DNA of 50,647 bases, taken from NCBI GenBank assembly GCA_903828675.1, contig CAIKND010000046.1:1-50647 (forward strand), written 5' to 3'. Below are positions 26,183 through 37,165 of the stretch, in pieces. The position numbers and the translations under genes are program-made. This stretch comes from an uncultured Acidobacteriaceae bacterium (lineage in GTDB: Bacteria > Acidobacteriota > Terriglobia > Terriglobales > Acidobacteriaceae). Under the pieces are notes generated by a model. The model saw only the letters and a list, made by a program, of their open reading frames with translations, was not told the DNA's origin and searched no databases. The stretch's first letter is position 1; the number at the start of each line of letters is the position of its first letter.

Positions 26183-27031
26183 GTGACTCTTCAGAGCTGG
26201 CTGCAGAATGGCGAATCACGCCTCCGCACAGGACCACACGCGGAGCGCGCGAGACGCGACGCGGAAGTGCTGCTGCAACATCTGCTTCACTGCGACAGAG
26301 CTTTCCTGATTGCGCACCCGCTTGAGATTCTGACCGCTGAAGGCGCGGTCCGCTATTATGCGCTGATTGAACGGCGGCTTGCGGGCGAACCCGTCCAGTA
26401 CATAACCGGCGAGGTGGAGTTTTACGGATTGCCGTTTCACGTGACCCGCGAGGTGCTGATTCCCCGCCCAGAGACCGAACACCTGGTCGAGAAAGTCCTC
26501 TCGCTGGCCGCGCTTTTTGAGCAGCCGCGCATTGTGGATGTGGGGACTGGCTCAGGCGCTATTGCCGTCGCGTTGGCGTACAAGATGCCGAGTGCGAAGA
26601 TGGCTGCGATTGATTTGTCAGACACCGCACTGGAACTGGCGCAGGGAAACGCCAAGAACAACGGAGTGGGAGAGCGCATTCGATTTCTCGCAGGAGATTT
26701 GCTGGCTCCGGTTGCTGCTGAGCGATTTGAGATTGTCGTCTCGAACCCCCCTTATGTGGCTGAGAGTGACCGATCTTCGCTGTCGGTGGAGGTTCGCGAG
26801 CACGAGCCGGCGATGGCTCTCTTTGCGGGCGGCCATGGTCTCGACATCTATCGCCGCCTGATTCCCGAGGCGTACGACGTGCTTGTTCCGGGCGGATATG
26901 TCGCGCTGGAAATGGGGCACGGCCAAGCTGATGCCATTGGCGGGTTGCTCGGCGATGCGGGCTTCAAGCAGATTGAATTCACTCCTGACCTGCAAGGTAT
27001 TGACCGCGTGGCGGTTGGCTTGCGGACGTAG
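26183..27031 (+). CDS. prmC: Release factor glutamine N5-methyltransferase
   Basis: 282 residues. PrmC methylates the GGQ glutamine of RF1 and RF2. The SAM-binding motif VDVGTGSG is at 118-125 and the substrate-glutamine motif NPPY at 188-191. The N-terminal helical domain (residues 1-80) that docks the release factor is complete. The start is GTG 26183, 3 bases after the prfA stop, so the two are surely co-translated. The context makes this one of the surest calls in the window. Confidence 0.96.
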   Translation: MTLQSWLQNGESRLRTGPHAERARRDAEVLLQHLLHCDRAFLIAHPLEILTAEGAVRYYALIERRLAGEPVQYITGEVEFYGLPFHVTREVLIPRPETEHLVEKVLSLAALFEQPRIVDVGTGSGAIAVALAYKMPSAKMAAIDLSDTALELAQGNAKNNGVGERIRFLAGDLLAPVAAERFEIVVSNPPYVAESDRSSLSVEVREHEPAMALFAGGHGLDIYRRLIPEAYDVLVPGGYVALEMGHGQADAIGGLLGDAGFKQIEFTPDLQGIDRVAVGLRT

Positions 27032-27133
27032 TTCTGTTGTCGTTGCAGAGAAAGTGCGGGTATTTGGCCACGCCCGAAGCAGCATTTACTGGTCGTTCTT
27101 GTTGTAGACTCTTTTCCTGAAAGGAATCCTCAT

Positions 27134-28180
27134 ATGCCCTCGTCCAAAGGCTACGCATCAAACGATAAACAATCCCCACTTGCACCCTTCACTTTTAGCC
27201 GCCGCGAACCCGGCCCCACTGAAGTTGCCATTGAAACGCTCTTTTGCGGCGTATGCCACTCTGACCTGCACATGGCTCGGAACGAATGGGGCCAGTCTAT
27301 CTATCCGATGGTGCCCGGCCACGAAATCGTCGGCCGCGTAACAGTGGTGGGCAGCGATGTAACCAAGTTCAAGGCAGGCGATATCGCCGCCATCGGCGTG
27401 ATTGTGGACTCATGCCGCCATTGCGCTCCGTGCGGGCGCGGCGAAGAGCACTACTGCGCCGAGGGCGCCACGCTGACCTACGCGGCGACGGACCGCGTGG
27501 ACGGCACGATCACCATGGGCGGCTATTCCAACAATTACGTAGTGGACGAGCGTTTTGCCCACACTGTTCCCGCGAATCTCGACCTGGCTGGCGTTGCGCC
27601 GCTGCTTTGTGCGGGCATTACAACTTACTCGCCGCTGCGCCACTGGAAGGTTGGCCCAGGGATGAAGGTGGGCATTGTCGGACTGGGCGGGCTGGGACAC
27701 ATGGCTCTCAAGTTCGCGCACTCGTTCGGGGCGCATGTTGTGCAGTTCACAACTTCGGTGAAGAAGATAGAAGACGCGACGCGTTTGGGCGCGGATGAGG
27801 TGGTCGTCTCGACGGATGCGGCGGCGATGCAGGCACATGCTTCCAGCTTCGACTTTATTCTGGACGCGGTTTCTGCGCCGCACGCGCTGGAGCCGTATCT
27901 CGCGCTGCTCAAGCAGGACGCGACTATGACGCTGGTGGGCTTGCCGGAGATACCTCCGTCGATCAACGTATTCTCGCTGATCACAAAGCGCATTTCAGTA
28001 GCGGGCTCGATGATTGGCGGCATGCCGGAGACACAGGAGATGCTGGATTACTGCGGCAAGCACAACATCACGGCGGACGTTGAGGTGATCCCGATGCAGA
28101 AGATCAACGAAGCTTTCGTGCGCATGTTGAAGCAGGACGTTAAGTACCGGTTTGTGATCGACATGAAAACTCTGGGGTAG
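27134..28180 (+). CDS. Zinc-dependent NAD(P)-alcohol dehydrogenase (YahK/CAD type)
   Basis: 348 residues. Catalytic-zinc ligands are in FCGVCHSDLH and GHEIVG. The structural zinc is held by the four cysteines of CRHCAPCGRGEEHYC. The Rossmann motif GLGGLGHMALKFA binds NAD(P). This pattern is the cinnamyl-alcohol/YahK group, which reduces broad aldehydes with NADPH. The start has AAGGAA 9 bases upstream. Transcribed alone, convergent with the GH43-like gene. Confidence 0.92.
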   Translation: MPSSKGYASNDKQSPLAPFTFSRREPGPTEVAIETLFCGVCHSDLHMARNEWGQSIYPMVPGHEIVGRVTVVGSDVTKFKAGDIAAIGVIVDSCRHCAPCGRGEEHYCAEGATLTYAATDRVDGTITMGGYSNNYVVDERFAHTVPANLDLAGVAPLLCAGITTYSPLRHWKVGPGMKVGIVGLGGLGHMALKFAHSFGAHVVQFTTSVKKIEDATRLGADEVVVSTDAAAMQAHASSFDFILDAVSAPHALEPYLALLKQDATMTLVGLPEIPPSINVFSLITKRISVAGSMIGGMPETQEMLDYCGKHNITADVEVIPMQKINEAFVRMLKQDVKYRFVIDMKTLG

Positions 28181-28216
28181 AGATGAAGTATATGGGGCAA
28201 CCTCGCTTTGGCCGAA

Positions 28217-29206
28217 TCAAGGCTTGAGCGAGGTCTCTCCGGTTTTGATGTTCAGCTGCCAGGGTTGTGGCGGTGGCAGGTGCATCGAGCCATCCTTCAT
28301 CTCAAGCGGCATCCAGAGGTAGCGTGAGTCCCATAACGCCGTCGGCTTCCAGATGTCTCCCATAAAGATGACTGTTGTCTTCTTCGATCCGGCAACCTTC
28401 ACAAGCATGGTGGATTGTGACTCGTAGTTGTTAGCTTCGGGCGGAGCGAGGTTCTTGAACTCCGTCCAGGGTCCGGTGATGGAAGGCGCGGTTGCGTATA
28501 CGTTTGGATTCGGACTCCAGCCGGTCATGTGCGATCCGATGACGTAATAGAGGCCGTCCGCGTGGACCAAAGCGCCACCTTCGAGAGGCGCTTGAATGAA
28601 GGCTGTTTTCTCGACGCTCATAAAGTCGTCCGACAGCTTGGCGAGAAAGAAGCCTTTGGTTGGCCGCGATTCGAAGATGAGGTAGGCCGAGCCGTCGTCG
28701 TCGACAAACTGGCCGATGTCGCGGCTCTCCTGGTCGAGCGGGCGAAAGCTCTTTACATACCTGTAGTCGCCATCGATGGTATCGCTGACCGCGATCATGA
28801 CGCTGGCGACTTTGTAGCGTGCGTCGTCGAGATGGGCGTACAACACGAACTTGCCGGTGCGCGGGTTGGCGAAGACTTTAGGCCGTTCGAGCACCCATTT
28901 CGGTCCCAAATGCTCCGGGTCTGCAAGAGCGAGCACCTGGCGGCGAAACTGCCAGTGGACAAGATCCTTCGACGAGTAGCAGGCGACATAGCGCTTTTCG
29001 GGATCGTTGGATTGCGTACGGTCTTCGCCGTACCAGTAGTAGGCGCCCTTCCAGACCGTGATGCCGCCGCCGTGGGCCTGAATGCGCTGGCCGCGGTTGT
29101 CGAGCCAGGGGGCTCCTGGCTTGACGGCGGGCGGCGCGGCAAAGAGCGGGGCGGCAGCAAGGAAGAGAAACAACAAACTGTTCGTGCAAACAACCAGACG
29201 TCTCAC
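28217..29206 (-). CDS. Secreted GH43-like glycosidase (exo-galactanase-like)
   Basis: 329 residues. A Sec signal (about 1-23, VRRLVVCTNSLLFLFLAAAP then LFA) leads a five-bladed propeller. The first blade has 'IQAHGGGITVWKGAYYWYGE', which resembles GH43 subfamily 24 exo-beta-1,3-galactanases; 'ERPKVFANPRTGKFVLYAHL' and 'DDDGSAYLIFES' fit later blades. Some members of that subfamily lack the usual catalytic base, so I do not assign residues. GTG 29206 is chosen for the AGGG six bases upstream and because it starts the signal peptide; the frame upstream is only repeat copy 9. The partner of GH27 in galactoside use is inference. Confidence 0.75.
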   Translation of the reverse strand: MRRLVVCTNSLLFLFLAAAPLFAAPPAVKPGAPWLDNRGQRIQAHGGGITVWKGAYYWYGEDRTQSNDPEKRYVACYSSKDLVHWQFRRQVLALADPEHLGPKWVLERPKVFANPRTGKFVLYAHLDDARYKVASVMIAVSDTIDGDYRYVKSFRPLDQESRDIGQFVDDDGSAYLIFESRPTKGFFLAKLSDDFMSVEKTAFIQAPLEGGALVHADGLYYVIGSHMTGWSPNPNVYATAPSITGPWTEFKNLAPPEANNYESQSTMLVKVAGSKKTTVIFMGDIWKPTALWDSRYLWMPLEMKDGSMHLPPPQPWQLNIKTGETSLKP

Positions 29207-29239
29207 TTCGATCCCTCGTGAACTTGCTGCGGTATGCTT

Positions 29240-29273
29240 TCCCAAGTCCCAAAATCGGGACATGGGGCACCCC
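29240..29273 (+). repeat. GGGGCACC-tailed palindromic element, copy 9
   Basis: GTCCC/GGGAC stem with an AAAATC loop, left TCCCAA, right ATGGGGCACCCC. It lies between ndk and the GH43-like gene, both on the minus strand, yet keeps the plus orientation. Confidence 0.7.
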
Positions 29274-29303
29274 ATGTTGGTGCGACGGTAGACATTCAGA
29301 AAC

Positions 29304-29720
29304 CTAAACGAGCTCGTAACCGGCGAACCAGTAGCCGATTTCAAATGCGGCGGTGTCTTCGGCGTCGGAGCCGTGGATGGCGTTCTCCTGAATGGACCCG
29401 GCAAATTGCTTGCGGATGGTTCCATCTTCGGCGTTGGCGGGGTTGGTGGCGCCCATCAGCTTACGCAGGTCGGCTATGGCGTTTTCCTTTTCAAGCACAA
29501 GCAGGACCAGGGGGCCGGAGGACATGAATGTCGTGAGCGCGTCGAAAAAGGGCTTTCCTTGATGAACGGCGTAGAAACCCTCGGCTTGCGGCTTGGAGAT
29601 GGATAGCTTTTTGATTGATACGATTTGGAAGCCGGCCTTGCTGATTTCGGCGAGGATGGCTCCTGTGAAGCCCTTGCGGACTGCGTCCGGCTTGACGATG
29701 CTGAAGGTGCGTTGAGGCAC
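29304..29720 (-). CDS. ndk: Nucleoside diphosphate kinase
   Basis: 138 residues, the family length. Transfers the gamma-phosphate of NTPs to NDPs through a phospho-histidine. The active His is H116 in NAIHGSDA. '[19 protein letters not shown]' and '[13 protein letters not shown]' are conserved. The start is GTG 29720, with AAGGAG 9 bases upstream; the frame runs open to 29954 but overlaps the promoter and start of the divergent M13 gene and shows no family match there. Confidence 0.96.
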   Translation of the reverse strand: MPQRTFSIVKPDAVRKGFTGAILAEISKAGFQIVSIKKLSISKPQAEGFYAVHQGKPFFDALTTFMSSGPLVLLVLEKENAIADLRKLMGATNPANAEDGTIRKQFAGSIQENAIHGSDAEDTAAFEIGYWFAGYELV

Positions 29721-29817
29721 TTGAGTAAGCTCCTTGGGGAAAATATTTCCGGATTTGATTGTAATTGGCGCGGTGTGCCGCTCCCTTATCGGTGCGGAAA
29801 TCTGGTAGAGTTTCCGC

Positions 29818-31881
29818 ATGTTGCGGATTTCTTTTGTACGTTGCCAATTCCTCTGTGCCCTCACTGCTATTCTGGCTGTTGCGCCTGTCATGAGCCAGAC
29901 CGCCGCACCGTCCGCGCCTGAGCTGCGGGTGTTCGATTCGTCGCTGGTGGACAAGACCGTGGACCCCTGCGAGAACTTCTATCGCTTTAGTTGCAACGGC
30001 TGGTTCAAGCGCAATCCGCTGCCCGCCGACCAGGCGGCCTACGGGCGATTTACCGAGCTGGCTGAGTTGAACCGGATGCACCTGAGGCAGATTCTGGAGA
30101 CGGCTGCGGTACCTGCGGCGACGCGGACCGTGAACGAACAAAAGATCGGCGACGAGTACACAAGCTGCATGGATACCGCCGCCGTGAACAAGCTGGGGCT
30201 GGCGTCGATGAAGCCGGAGCTGGACCGCATTGCCGCGCTGGGATCGGCTGCGGCTCTGCCCGCGCTGCTGGCGCATTTGCATGCGATGGGCGTGGGCGCA
30301 TTTTTCGGTATGGGATCGAACCAGGACTTTGCCGATTCTACCGCGGTGATCAGCTTTTACGGCGCGGGCGGACTTGGGTTACCGGAACGCGACTACTACA
30401 CGCGGACCGATGCGAAGAGCGTGGAGCAGCGGCAGCAGTATGTGACGCACGTGCACAATATGTTTGTTCTCGCGGGCGAGCCGGAAGCTCAGTCCACAAA
30501 GGACGCTGAGACCGTGCTGGCGATTGAGACGCGGCTGGCCAAGGCATCGCTGACCATTACCGAGCAACGGGACCCGCAGAACTTGAACCATCCGACAGAT
30601 GTAGCCAGCTTCTCGAAGGAGCTGACGCATTTTTCGCTGGCCGACTATGTGGCTGCGGCACACGCGCCCGCAGCCGGCAAAGCTAACGACATGGAGCCGA
30701 AGTTCTTTGCGGAGTTCAACGCGGTTGTGAGCGATACGCCGATTGACCAGATCAGGACGTATTTGCGCTGGCACCTGCTTCACGCCTATGCGGGAACGAG
30801 CTTGCCGGAGAGCTTTGACCACGAGAACTGGAACTTCTATTCGCACATTCTGAACGGCGCGGAGAAGCAGCAAGAGCGCTGGAAGCGCTGTACCAGCCGC
30901 GTGGATCGTGAACTGGGCGAGGCGCTGGGGCAAGTGTATGTGGCGAAGTATTTTCCGCCGGCGGAGAAGCAGCGCACTTTGGACATGACGCTGGCCATTG
31001 AAAAGGCGATGGACAAGGACGTTGACGGGCTGGAGTGGATGAGCGCCGAGACCAAGGTAAAGGCCAAGGAAAAGCTCCATGGAGTGATGAATAAGATCGG
31101 CTATCCGGACAAGTGGCGCGACTACTCGAAGCTGGAGATTGTACGGGGCGACGCGCTGGGCAACCAGATGAGGGCGCGTCAGTTCGAAACGGCGCGGGAT
31201 CTGGCCAAGATTGGCAAGCCGGTGGACAAGGGCGAGTGGCAGATGACGCCGCCCACAGTGAATGCCTACTACGATCCGCAGATGAACAACGTGAACTTTC
31301 CGGCGGGATACCTGCAGCCACCCTTCTTCAGCGGCAAGGAGGACGACGCGGCCAACTACGGCGATATGGGTTCGACCATTGGGCACGAGTTGACGCACGG
31401 GTTCGACGACGAGGGACGGCAGTTCGACAAGGATGGGAACCTGAAGGACTGGTGGACGAAGGACGACGAGAAGAAGTTTACGGAACGGGCCGATTGCATG
31501 GTGAAGCAGTATGACGCCATTGAGGCGGTGCCCGGGGTTCACCTGAATGGCAAGCTGACGCTGGGCGAAAACCTGGCCGATCTGGGCGGGCTTTGGCTGG
31601 CCTGGCTGGCATGGATTGACAAGGCGGAAGCCGCGCACGTGGACATGGCAGCAACGACGGAGGGCTATACGCCGGATCAGCGGTTCTGGATTGCGTATGC
31701 GCAGCAGTGGTGCACGCAAACGCGGCCGGAACAGTTGAGGACACAGGCGCAAGGGAATCCTCATGCGCCGGATGAGTACCGGACGAATACCGTGTTGCAG
31801 GATTTGCCGGAGTTTGCGAAGAGCTTTAGTTGCAAGAAGACCGCGGCGATGGTGAAGCCGGATCCATGCAGGGTGTGGTGA
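29818..31881 (+). CDS. M13-family (neprilysin/PepO-like) zinc metallopeptidase
   Basis: 687 residues. A Sec signal (about 1-26, ending VMSQ) indicates a periplasmic or secreted enzyme. Zinc ligands are H523 and H527 of HELTH and E584 of GENLAD. The substrate-backbone motif NAYYDP and the terminal DPCRVW (CxxW) are family marks. '[20 protein letters not shown]' opens the domain. These enzymes cut small peptides. A TAGAGT box lies 6 bases before the ATG and there is no ribosome site. A stem-loop follows downstream. Confidence 0.95.
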   Translation: MLRISFVRCQFLCALTAILAVAPVMSQTAAPSAPELRVFDSSLVDKTVDPCENFYRFSCNGWFKRNPLPADQAAYGRFTELAELNRMHLRQILETAAVPAATRTVNEQKIGDEYTSCMDTAAVNKLGLASMKPELDRIAALGSAAALPALLAHLHAMGVGAFFGMGSNQDFADSTAVISFYGAGGLGLPERDYYTRTDAKSVEQRQQYVTHVHNMFVLAGEPEAQSTKDAETVLAIETRLAKASLTITEQRDPQNLNHPTDVASFSKELTHFSLADYVAAAHAPAAGKANDMEPKFFAEFNAVVSDTPIDQIRTYLRWHLLHAYAGTSLPESFDHENWNFYSHILNGAEKQQERWKRCTSRVDRELGEALGQVYVAKYFPPAEKQRTLDMTLAIEKAMDKDVDGLEWMSAETKVKAKEKLHGVMNKIGYPDKWRDYSKLEIVRGDALGNQMRARQFETARDLAKIGKPVDKGEWQMTPPTVNAYYDPQMNNVNFPAGYLQPPFFSGKEDDAANYGDMGSTIGHELTHGFDDEGRQFDKDGNLKDWWTKDDEKKFTERADCMVKQYDAIEAVPGVHLNGKLTLGENLADLGGLWLAWLAWIDKAEAAHVDMAATTEGYTPDQRFWIAYAQQWCTQTRPEQLRTQAQGNPHAPDEYRTNTVLQDLPEFAKSFSCKKTAAMVKPDPCRVW

Positions 31882-32015
31882 GAAGCAGTTGTCAGCTGTC
31901 AGCTTCCAGCTCTCAGCTTTTCATGCTGGTGTTGGCTGGTTGCATCGGTGGCAAGTGTCTAGTGCATCGTATCCCAGGTCCCGGTTGGCGTTGTGAAGTG
32001 AATTGCCCGGAGCGC

Positions 32016-32045
32016 ACGAAGGCCCACCATACGGTGGGCCTTCGT
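32016..32045. terminator. Long stem-loop between convergent M13 peptidase and sucD
   Basis: Perfect 13-bp stem ACGAAGGCCCACC/GGTGGGCCTTCGT with a 4-base ATAC loop. Only a weak T run (GGTTT) follows on the plus strand, so it is a likely but not classic bidirectional terminator. Confidence 0.6.
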
Positions 32046-32074
32046 GGTTTGAGCTAATGGCTAGAAGCTCGGAG

Positions 32075-32950
32075 CTACCCTTTGCCGATGACGCGGGCGA
32101 GGGCTGCGCCGATTTCCGCGGGTGAGACGACGACGTGGATGCCGGCGGCGGTCATGGCTTTCATTTTGTCCGCTGCGGTGCCCTGACCTCCGGAGATGAT
32201 GGCTCCGGCGTGCCCCATGCGGCGGCCCGGAGGCGCGGTTTGGCCAGCGATGAAGCCAACCACCGGCTTCTTCACATACTGCTTGACGAATTCGGCTGCG
32301 GCCTCTTCGGCGGAGCCGCCGATTTCGCCGATCATGATGATGGCTTCGGTTTCGGGGTCGTCGTTGAGCAGGCGGAGCGCGTCGATGTGGGTGGTGCCGA
32401 TGATGGGGTCGCCGCCGATGCCGATGGCGGTTGACTGGCCGATACCGCGCTGGGTGAGTTGGTGGACGGCCTCGTATGTCAGGGTGCCGGAGCGAGAGAC
32501 GATACCGACGGAGCCTTCCAGGTGGATGCGGCCAGGCATGATGCCGATTTTGGCCTTGCCGGGAGAGATGACGCCGGGGCAGTTGGGACCGACGAGGCGC
32601 GAGGACGAGTTCTTGAGCTTGGCCCAGACCTTGATCATGTCGAGGGTAGGAATGCCCTCGGTGATGCAGACGATGAGGGGGATGCCTGCATCTTCAGCTT
32701 CGAGGATCGCATCCGCGGCGAACGGCGGCGGGACGAAGATCATGGTGGCGTTGGCGCCGGTCTTTTCCACGGCATCGGCCACGGTGTTGAACACGGGCCA
32801 GCCCTCGTGGGTGGTGCCGCCTTTGCCGGGGGTGACGCCGCCAACCACGTTAGTGCCGTATTCGGCGCAGCCTTTGGCGTGGAAGGTGCCTTCTTTGCCG
32901 GTCAGTCCTTGAACGATCAAACGAGTTTCTTTGGATACCAGAACCGCCAT
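32075..32950 (-). CDS. sucD: Succinyl-CoA synthetase alpha subunit
   Basis: 291 residues. Part of the TCA-cycle enzyme that makes ATP or GTP from succinyl-CoA. The phospho-histidine is H247 in [10 protein letters not shown]. The CoA-binding Rossmann part ([20 protein letters not shown]) and '[11 protein letters not shown]' are intact. It starts 1 base after the sucC stop. The last gene of the pair, ending before the stem-loop at 32016. Confidence 0.97.
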   Translation of the reverse strand: MAVLVSKETRLIVQGLTGKEGTFHAKGCAEYGTNVVGGVTPGKGGTTHEGWPVFNTVADAVEKTGANATMIFVPPPFAADAILEAEDAGIPLIVCITEGIPTLDMIKVWAKLKNSSSRLVGPNCPGVISPGKAKIGIMPGRIHLEGSVGIVSRSGTLTYEAVHQLTQRGIGQSTAIGIGGDPIIGTTHIDALRLLNDDPETEAIIMIGEIGGSAEEAAAEFVKQYVKKPVVGFIAGQTAPPGRRMGHAGAIISGGQGTAADKMKAMTAAGIHVVVSPAEIGAALARVIGKG

Positions 32951-32951
32951 C

Positions 32952-34130
<1,179 letters not shown>

Positions 34131-34307
34131 GGTCGGAACCGTCCATACCGCTGTTGTTTGAGGGGATTTGGGACCGGGGCCGGTGAATTCCGGGCCCGCG
34201 ATGCAGTGCCAGCAGTATCCAAATATTATCTCTCCCACCATTGGAGCGGCAAACCGGCCTCGCGGCGGGACGGCGCATTTCCAAAGGCCACGGCTATCAT
34301 GGAGGGT

Positions 34308-35366
34308 ATGAGTCTTTTGAAGGAATTGCTGAAACCTCTGGCCGAAGACGGCGCTGCCTTGACGCGCGAACAGGCTGCAGCTGTGCTGGAAGAGATCCTG
34401 ACGGGCGATGTGCCAGAGGTGGAAACCGCGGCGCTGCTGACCGTTCTGGCTACGCGCGGCGAGCAGGCGCCGGAGTTAGCCGGGTTTGTGGATGTGATGC
34501 GCGCGCGTGTGACGCCGGTTCCGCTGACGGACGAGGAGCGGAGCGAACTGGTGGACGTGGTGGGTACCGGGGGCGGCGGGCCGCTGACCTTCAACATCTC
34601 CTCGGGCGCGGCGCTGGTGGCGGCGGCGGCAGGAGCCAAGGTGGCCAAGCATGGCAATCGCGCCGTAACCTCGCGCTGCGGGGCGGCCGACGTGCTGGAG
34701 GCGCTGGGAGTGCCGGTGATGCTAGGGCCGGAGCAGGCGGCGGAGTGCCTGCGCGAGACGGGGTTCATGTTCCTGTTTGCGCCGCTCTACCACCCGGCGA
34801 TGAAGATGGTGGGGCCACTGCGGCGGGCGCTGGGTTTCAGGACCATCTTCAACCTGTGCGGGCCGCTGACCAACCCGGCAGAGGCGCGTGCGCAGGTGAT
34901 TGGCGTGCTGGCGCCGAGCAAGGTGTTGCTGGTGGGCCGGACACTGGCTGCTCTGGGAGCGAAGAAGGCGTTTGTGGTGCATGGGACGGACGGGATCGAC
35001 GAGCTGACAACGACAGGCGAGTCCGTGGTGGCGCGCGTAGAGGAGACCGAGACAGGCGAATCAAAGCTGAGAGCGGCGCGGGTGACGCCGGAGATGGCGG
35101 GGTTGCCGCGCACGACGCTGGACCAGTTCATCGGTGGCGATGTGGCGACCAACGCGGCGCTGCTTTATGACGTGCTGACCGGCATTCCCGGAGCGCGACG
35201 GGACATTGTGCTGCTGAACGCGGCGGCGGCACTGGTGGCGGCGGGAATGGTAGTGGATCTGAAAGAGGGCGTCACAATGGGGGCCGAGGCTATCGACTCC
35301 GGGCAGGCGGCGGTGACGCTTGAGAAGCTAAGGCGGTTTGGGATGAAATACACGGTGGTGCAGTAA
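34308..35366 (+). CDS. trpD: Anthranilate phosphoribosyltransferase
   Basis: 352 residues. Second step of tryptophan synthesis: joins anthranilate to PRPP. '[20 protein letters not shown]' and '[17 protein letters not shown]' are the anthranilate and PRPP site segments. The loop that is usually GTGGD reads GTGGG here (residues 86-90, codon GGC at 34575), so the PRPP/Mg-loop aspartate is missing. ATG 34308 is preferred: a TATCAT box lies 7 bases upstream; ATG 34299 would add MEG and lie inside that box. No other trp gene is in the window. Divergent from sucC. Confidence 0.94.
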   Translation: MSLLKELLKPLAEDGAALTREQAAAVLEEILTGDVPEVETAALLTVLATRGEQAPELAGFVDVMRARVTPVPLTDEERSELVDVVGTGGGGPLTFNISSGAALVAAAAGAKVAKHGNRAVTSRCGAADVLEALGVPVMLGPEQAAECLRETGFMFLFAPLYHPAMKMVGPLRRALGFRTIFNLCGPLTNPAEARAQVIGVLAPSKVLLVGRTLAALGAKKAFVVHGTDGIDELTTTGESVVARVEETETGESKLRAARVTPEMAGLPRTTLDQFIGGDVATNAALLYDVLTGIPGARRDIVLLNAAAALVAAGMVVDLKEGVTMGAEAIDSGQAAVTLEKLRRFGMKYTVVQ

Positions 35367-35408
35367 TCGCGGTTTAAGGCTGGGCCGAGACCACGTGGGT
35401 ATGCAGTT

Positions 35409-35441
35409 TCCCAGGTCTCAGAAGCGAGACCTGGGGCACCC
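35409..35441 (+). repeat. GGGGCACC-tailed palindromic element, copy 10
   Basis: CCAGGTCTC/GAGACCTGG stem with an AGAAGC-type loop, tail GGCACCC. It lies between convergent trpD and the sigma-factor partner gene. Confidence 0.75.
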
Positions 35442-35466
35442 AGACTTCAAGACGAGTATGGCTGTT

Positions 35467-35862
35467 CTACAGCCATCCGGACTGCCCGGCGAGGCGGCGG
35501 GACAGGAGCCAGGAGGCCAGAGAGAGGGCAAGCGCCAGCGCAATCCAGCCGACCTGTTCGAGGGGGCGCTCGACGGTGACAGAGAGGTGGAACTGGCTGA
35601 ACGCAAGAGCTTTGACGGCTGGAATGGTCTGACGGACGAGCTGGACCGCACCCCAGCCGAAGACGCCGACGGCAAGCAGAATGCCGGGGATGGCGCGCTT
35701 CCACGGAAAAGGGATGCGGGCGGGGGTGCGGGCCCCTTCCTGGACGCTCTCCATGACCGAGGCCAGGAAGCCGGAAGAAGGGATCAGCTGCTCTTCGGTT
35801 GCCAGGATGTGGTCGATGGCATCGGGGTTGATTCTCGGGTCATTCATCTGATTTGGGTTCAT
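35467..35862 (-). CDS. Membrane protein partner of the ECF sigma factor (putative anti-sigma)
   Basis: 131 residues. A cytoplasmic N-terminus of about 55 residues ('DAIDHILATEEQLIPSSGFL', 'ASVMESVQEG') is followed by two membrane segments (about 58-78 and 103-121). It starts 2 bases after the sigma gene's stop and has its own GGAGG site 8 bases before ATG 35862. Position and topology suggest an anti-sigma factor, but no zinc-binding HxxxCxxC motif of the ZAS class is seen, so the role is inferred from context only. Confidence 0.6.
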   Translation of the reverse strand: MNPNQMNDPRINPDAIDHILATEEQLIPSSGFLASVMESVQEGARTPARIPFPWKRAIPGILLAVGVFGWGAVQLVRQTIPAVKALAFSQFHLSVTVERPLEQVGWIALALALSLASWLLSRRLAGQSGWL

Positions 35863-35864
35863 CT

Positions 35865-36470
35865 TCAAGCCTCCTTTCCAGTGTTGATTGCGACGAAGTC
35901 CGTTTCAGAGCTCTCTTGATTGAGATGCGGGAAACGGCTTCGGAGTAGCGCCCGGGCGCGTGAGAGACGGGCTTTCAGGGTGCCTTCCGGCAGGCCCATG
36001 GTGCGCGCCACCGCAGCCACGTCCATCTCATGAAAATAAAACAAAACGACTGGTTCGCGATAGCGGTGGGGCAGGGCAAGTACAGCCCGGCGGACCAAAC
36101 CGGCGCTGAGTTGAGCTGCCAGTTCGGGGTGTTGCGTGGCGGGGCCGGAGGGTTCGGGCGCATCGTCGAGGGGCAGGTTGATCATGGGAAAACGCTTGAG
36201 CTCGGACCGAAATACATTGGCAGCGAGGGCAAAGAGCCAGGTGGAGAAACTGGACTCGCGACGCCAGTGGGCGAGACCTCGCCAAGCGCGCAGGAAGGCT
36301 TCCTGCGCCATCTCTTCGGCACGGCCACGGTCACGGCAGTAGCGCCAGGCCATGTTTACGAGCGGCGACTGCCAGCGGCGGACGATGCCCTCAAAGGCGG
36401 CGACATCGCCAGCCAGGACACGAGTTACGTCGGCCAGGTCCTCGGTCGCGCTGCTGGGGGTTGCAGTCAA
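35865..36470 (-). CDS. ECF-type RNA polymerase sigma factor
   Basis: 201 residues with the chosen start. Sigma region 2 (about 25-90: 'FEGIVRRWQSPLVNMAWRYC', 'AEEMAQEAFLRAWRGL', 'FSTWLFALAANVFRSEL') and region 4 (about 130-185: 'ALPHRYREPVVLFYFHEM', 'GLPEGTLKARLSRARALL') are complete. No region 1 or 3, as in ECF sigmas. TTG 36470 has GGAGA 9 bases upstream; ATG 36521 would add 17 residues without a ribosome site. Likely regulated by the membrane protein encoded directly downstream. Confidence 0.88.
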   Translation of the reverse strand: MTATPSSATEDLADVTRVLAGDVAAFEGIVRRWQSPLVNMAWRYCRDRGRAEEMAQEAFLRAWRGLAHWRRESSFSTWLFALAANVFRSELKRFPMINLPLDDAPEPSGPATQHPELAAQLSAGLVRRAVLALPHRYREPVVLFYFHEMDVAAVARTMGLPEGTLKARLSRARALLRSRFPHLNQESSETDFVAINTGKEA

Positions 36471-36628
36471 GCTAGATGCTCTCCGTGGAGTGAGACAGGA
36501 CAATCGCGCGCGGGGTTGCATTTTGTTGCTGGAGCCAGGAGCTAAAGAAAATGCAACCGGGCGCGGTGGTCTCCGGTCCCACCAGTTGCAAGGGAGAATT
36601 GGCCCGGCAACTGAATTAGGAGGATTGT

Positions 36629-37057
36629 ATGACGAATCTGGCAATGTACATGTTCGACGCGGATGCGAGCGGCTATGGATTGTGGATGTTTCTCTCGATC
36701 GGCGCGGTGGCGCTATTTGTGGTATTCCTTCCACTCACATCGTGGATTGACAACCAACGCAAGGAGCGTGAGGCGTTCTACAGGGCGGAGACCATGCGCC
36801 GGCTGGCCGAGTCCTCGGGTGAAGGGGCGAAAGCTCCAATTGAATTGATGCGGGAACAGTCCCGACAGGAACAGGCTAAAAAGCGTGAAGGGATGATGGT
36901 AGGCGGATTGATCAACATCGCTGTAGGCGTGGCGCTGATGATTTTTCTGCGGGCGCTGGTGGGAAACCAGCCTGTCTACCTTTGCGGTCTTATTCCCGGA
37001 CTAATCGGCGTGGCGTTGCTCACCTACGCGCTTCTTTTAGCCCCTAGAGCAGAGTAG
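36629..37057 (+). CDS. DUF6249-like membrane protein
   Basis: 142 residues with three hydrophobic stretches: about 18-38 (GLWMFLSIGAVALFVVFLPL), 90-108 (GLINIAVGVALMIFLRALV) and 117-137. A charged helical stretch (KEREAFYRAETMRRLAES) lies between the first two. This layout resembles DUF6249 proteins. The ribosome site is very good (TTAGGAGGATTGT before the ATG). It is divergent from the ECF sigma operon and may be a target of that sigma factor; that is inference. Confidence 0.68.
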   Translation: MTNLAMYMFDADASGYGLWMFLSIGAVALFVVFLPLTSWIDNQRKEREAFYRAETMRRLAESSGEGAKAPIELMREQSRQEQAKKREGMMVGGLINIAVGVALMIFLRALVGNQPVYLCGLIPGLIGVALLTYALLLAPRAE

Positions 37058-37100
37058 GCAGAAGGTTTGAATCTCGGCGGGGCTTGATTCATCCAAGTAT

Positions 37101-37118
37101 TAGTTGTTGCAACAACTA
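37101..37118. promoter_or_regulatory. 18-bp perfect palindrome, probable MarR-type operator
   Basis: TAGTTGTTGCAACAACTA is a perfect inverted repeat 48 bases before the dioxygenase start. It overlaps a TATTAT box at 37117-37122 that could be the -10. Length and the TTGNNNNCAA-like core fit the winged-helix MarR family. No regulator gene is adjacent. Confidence 0.6.
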
Positions 37119-37165
37119 TTATCCCGGCTCGAGTCTTCGGGCCGGGACGCACGGAGGATGAACTG

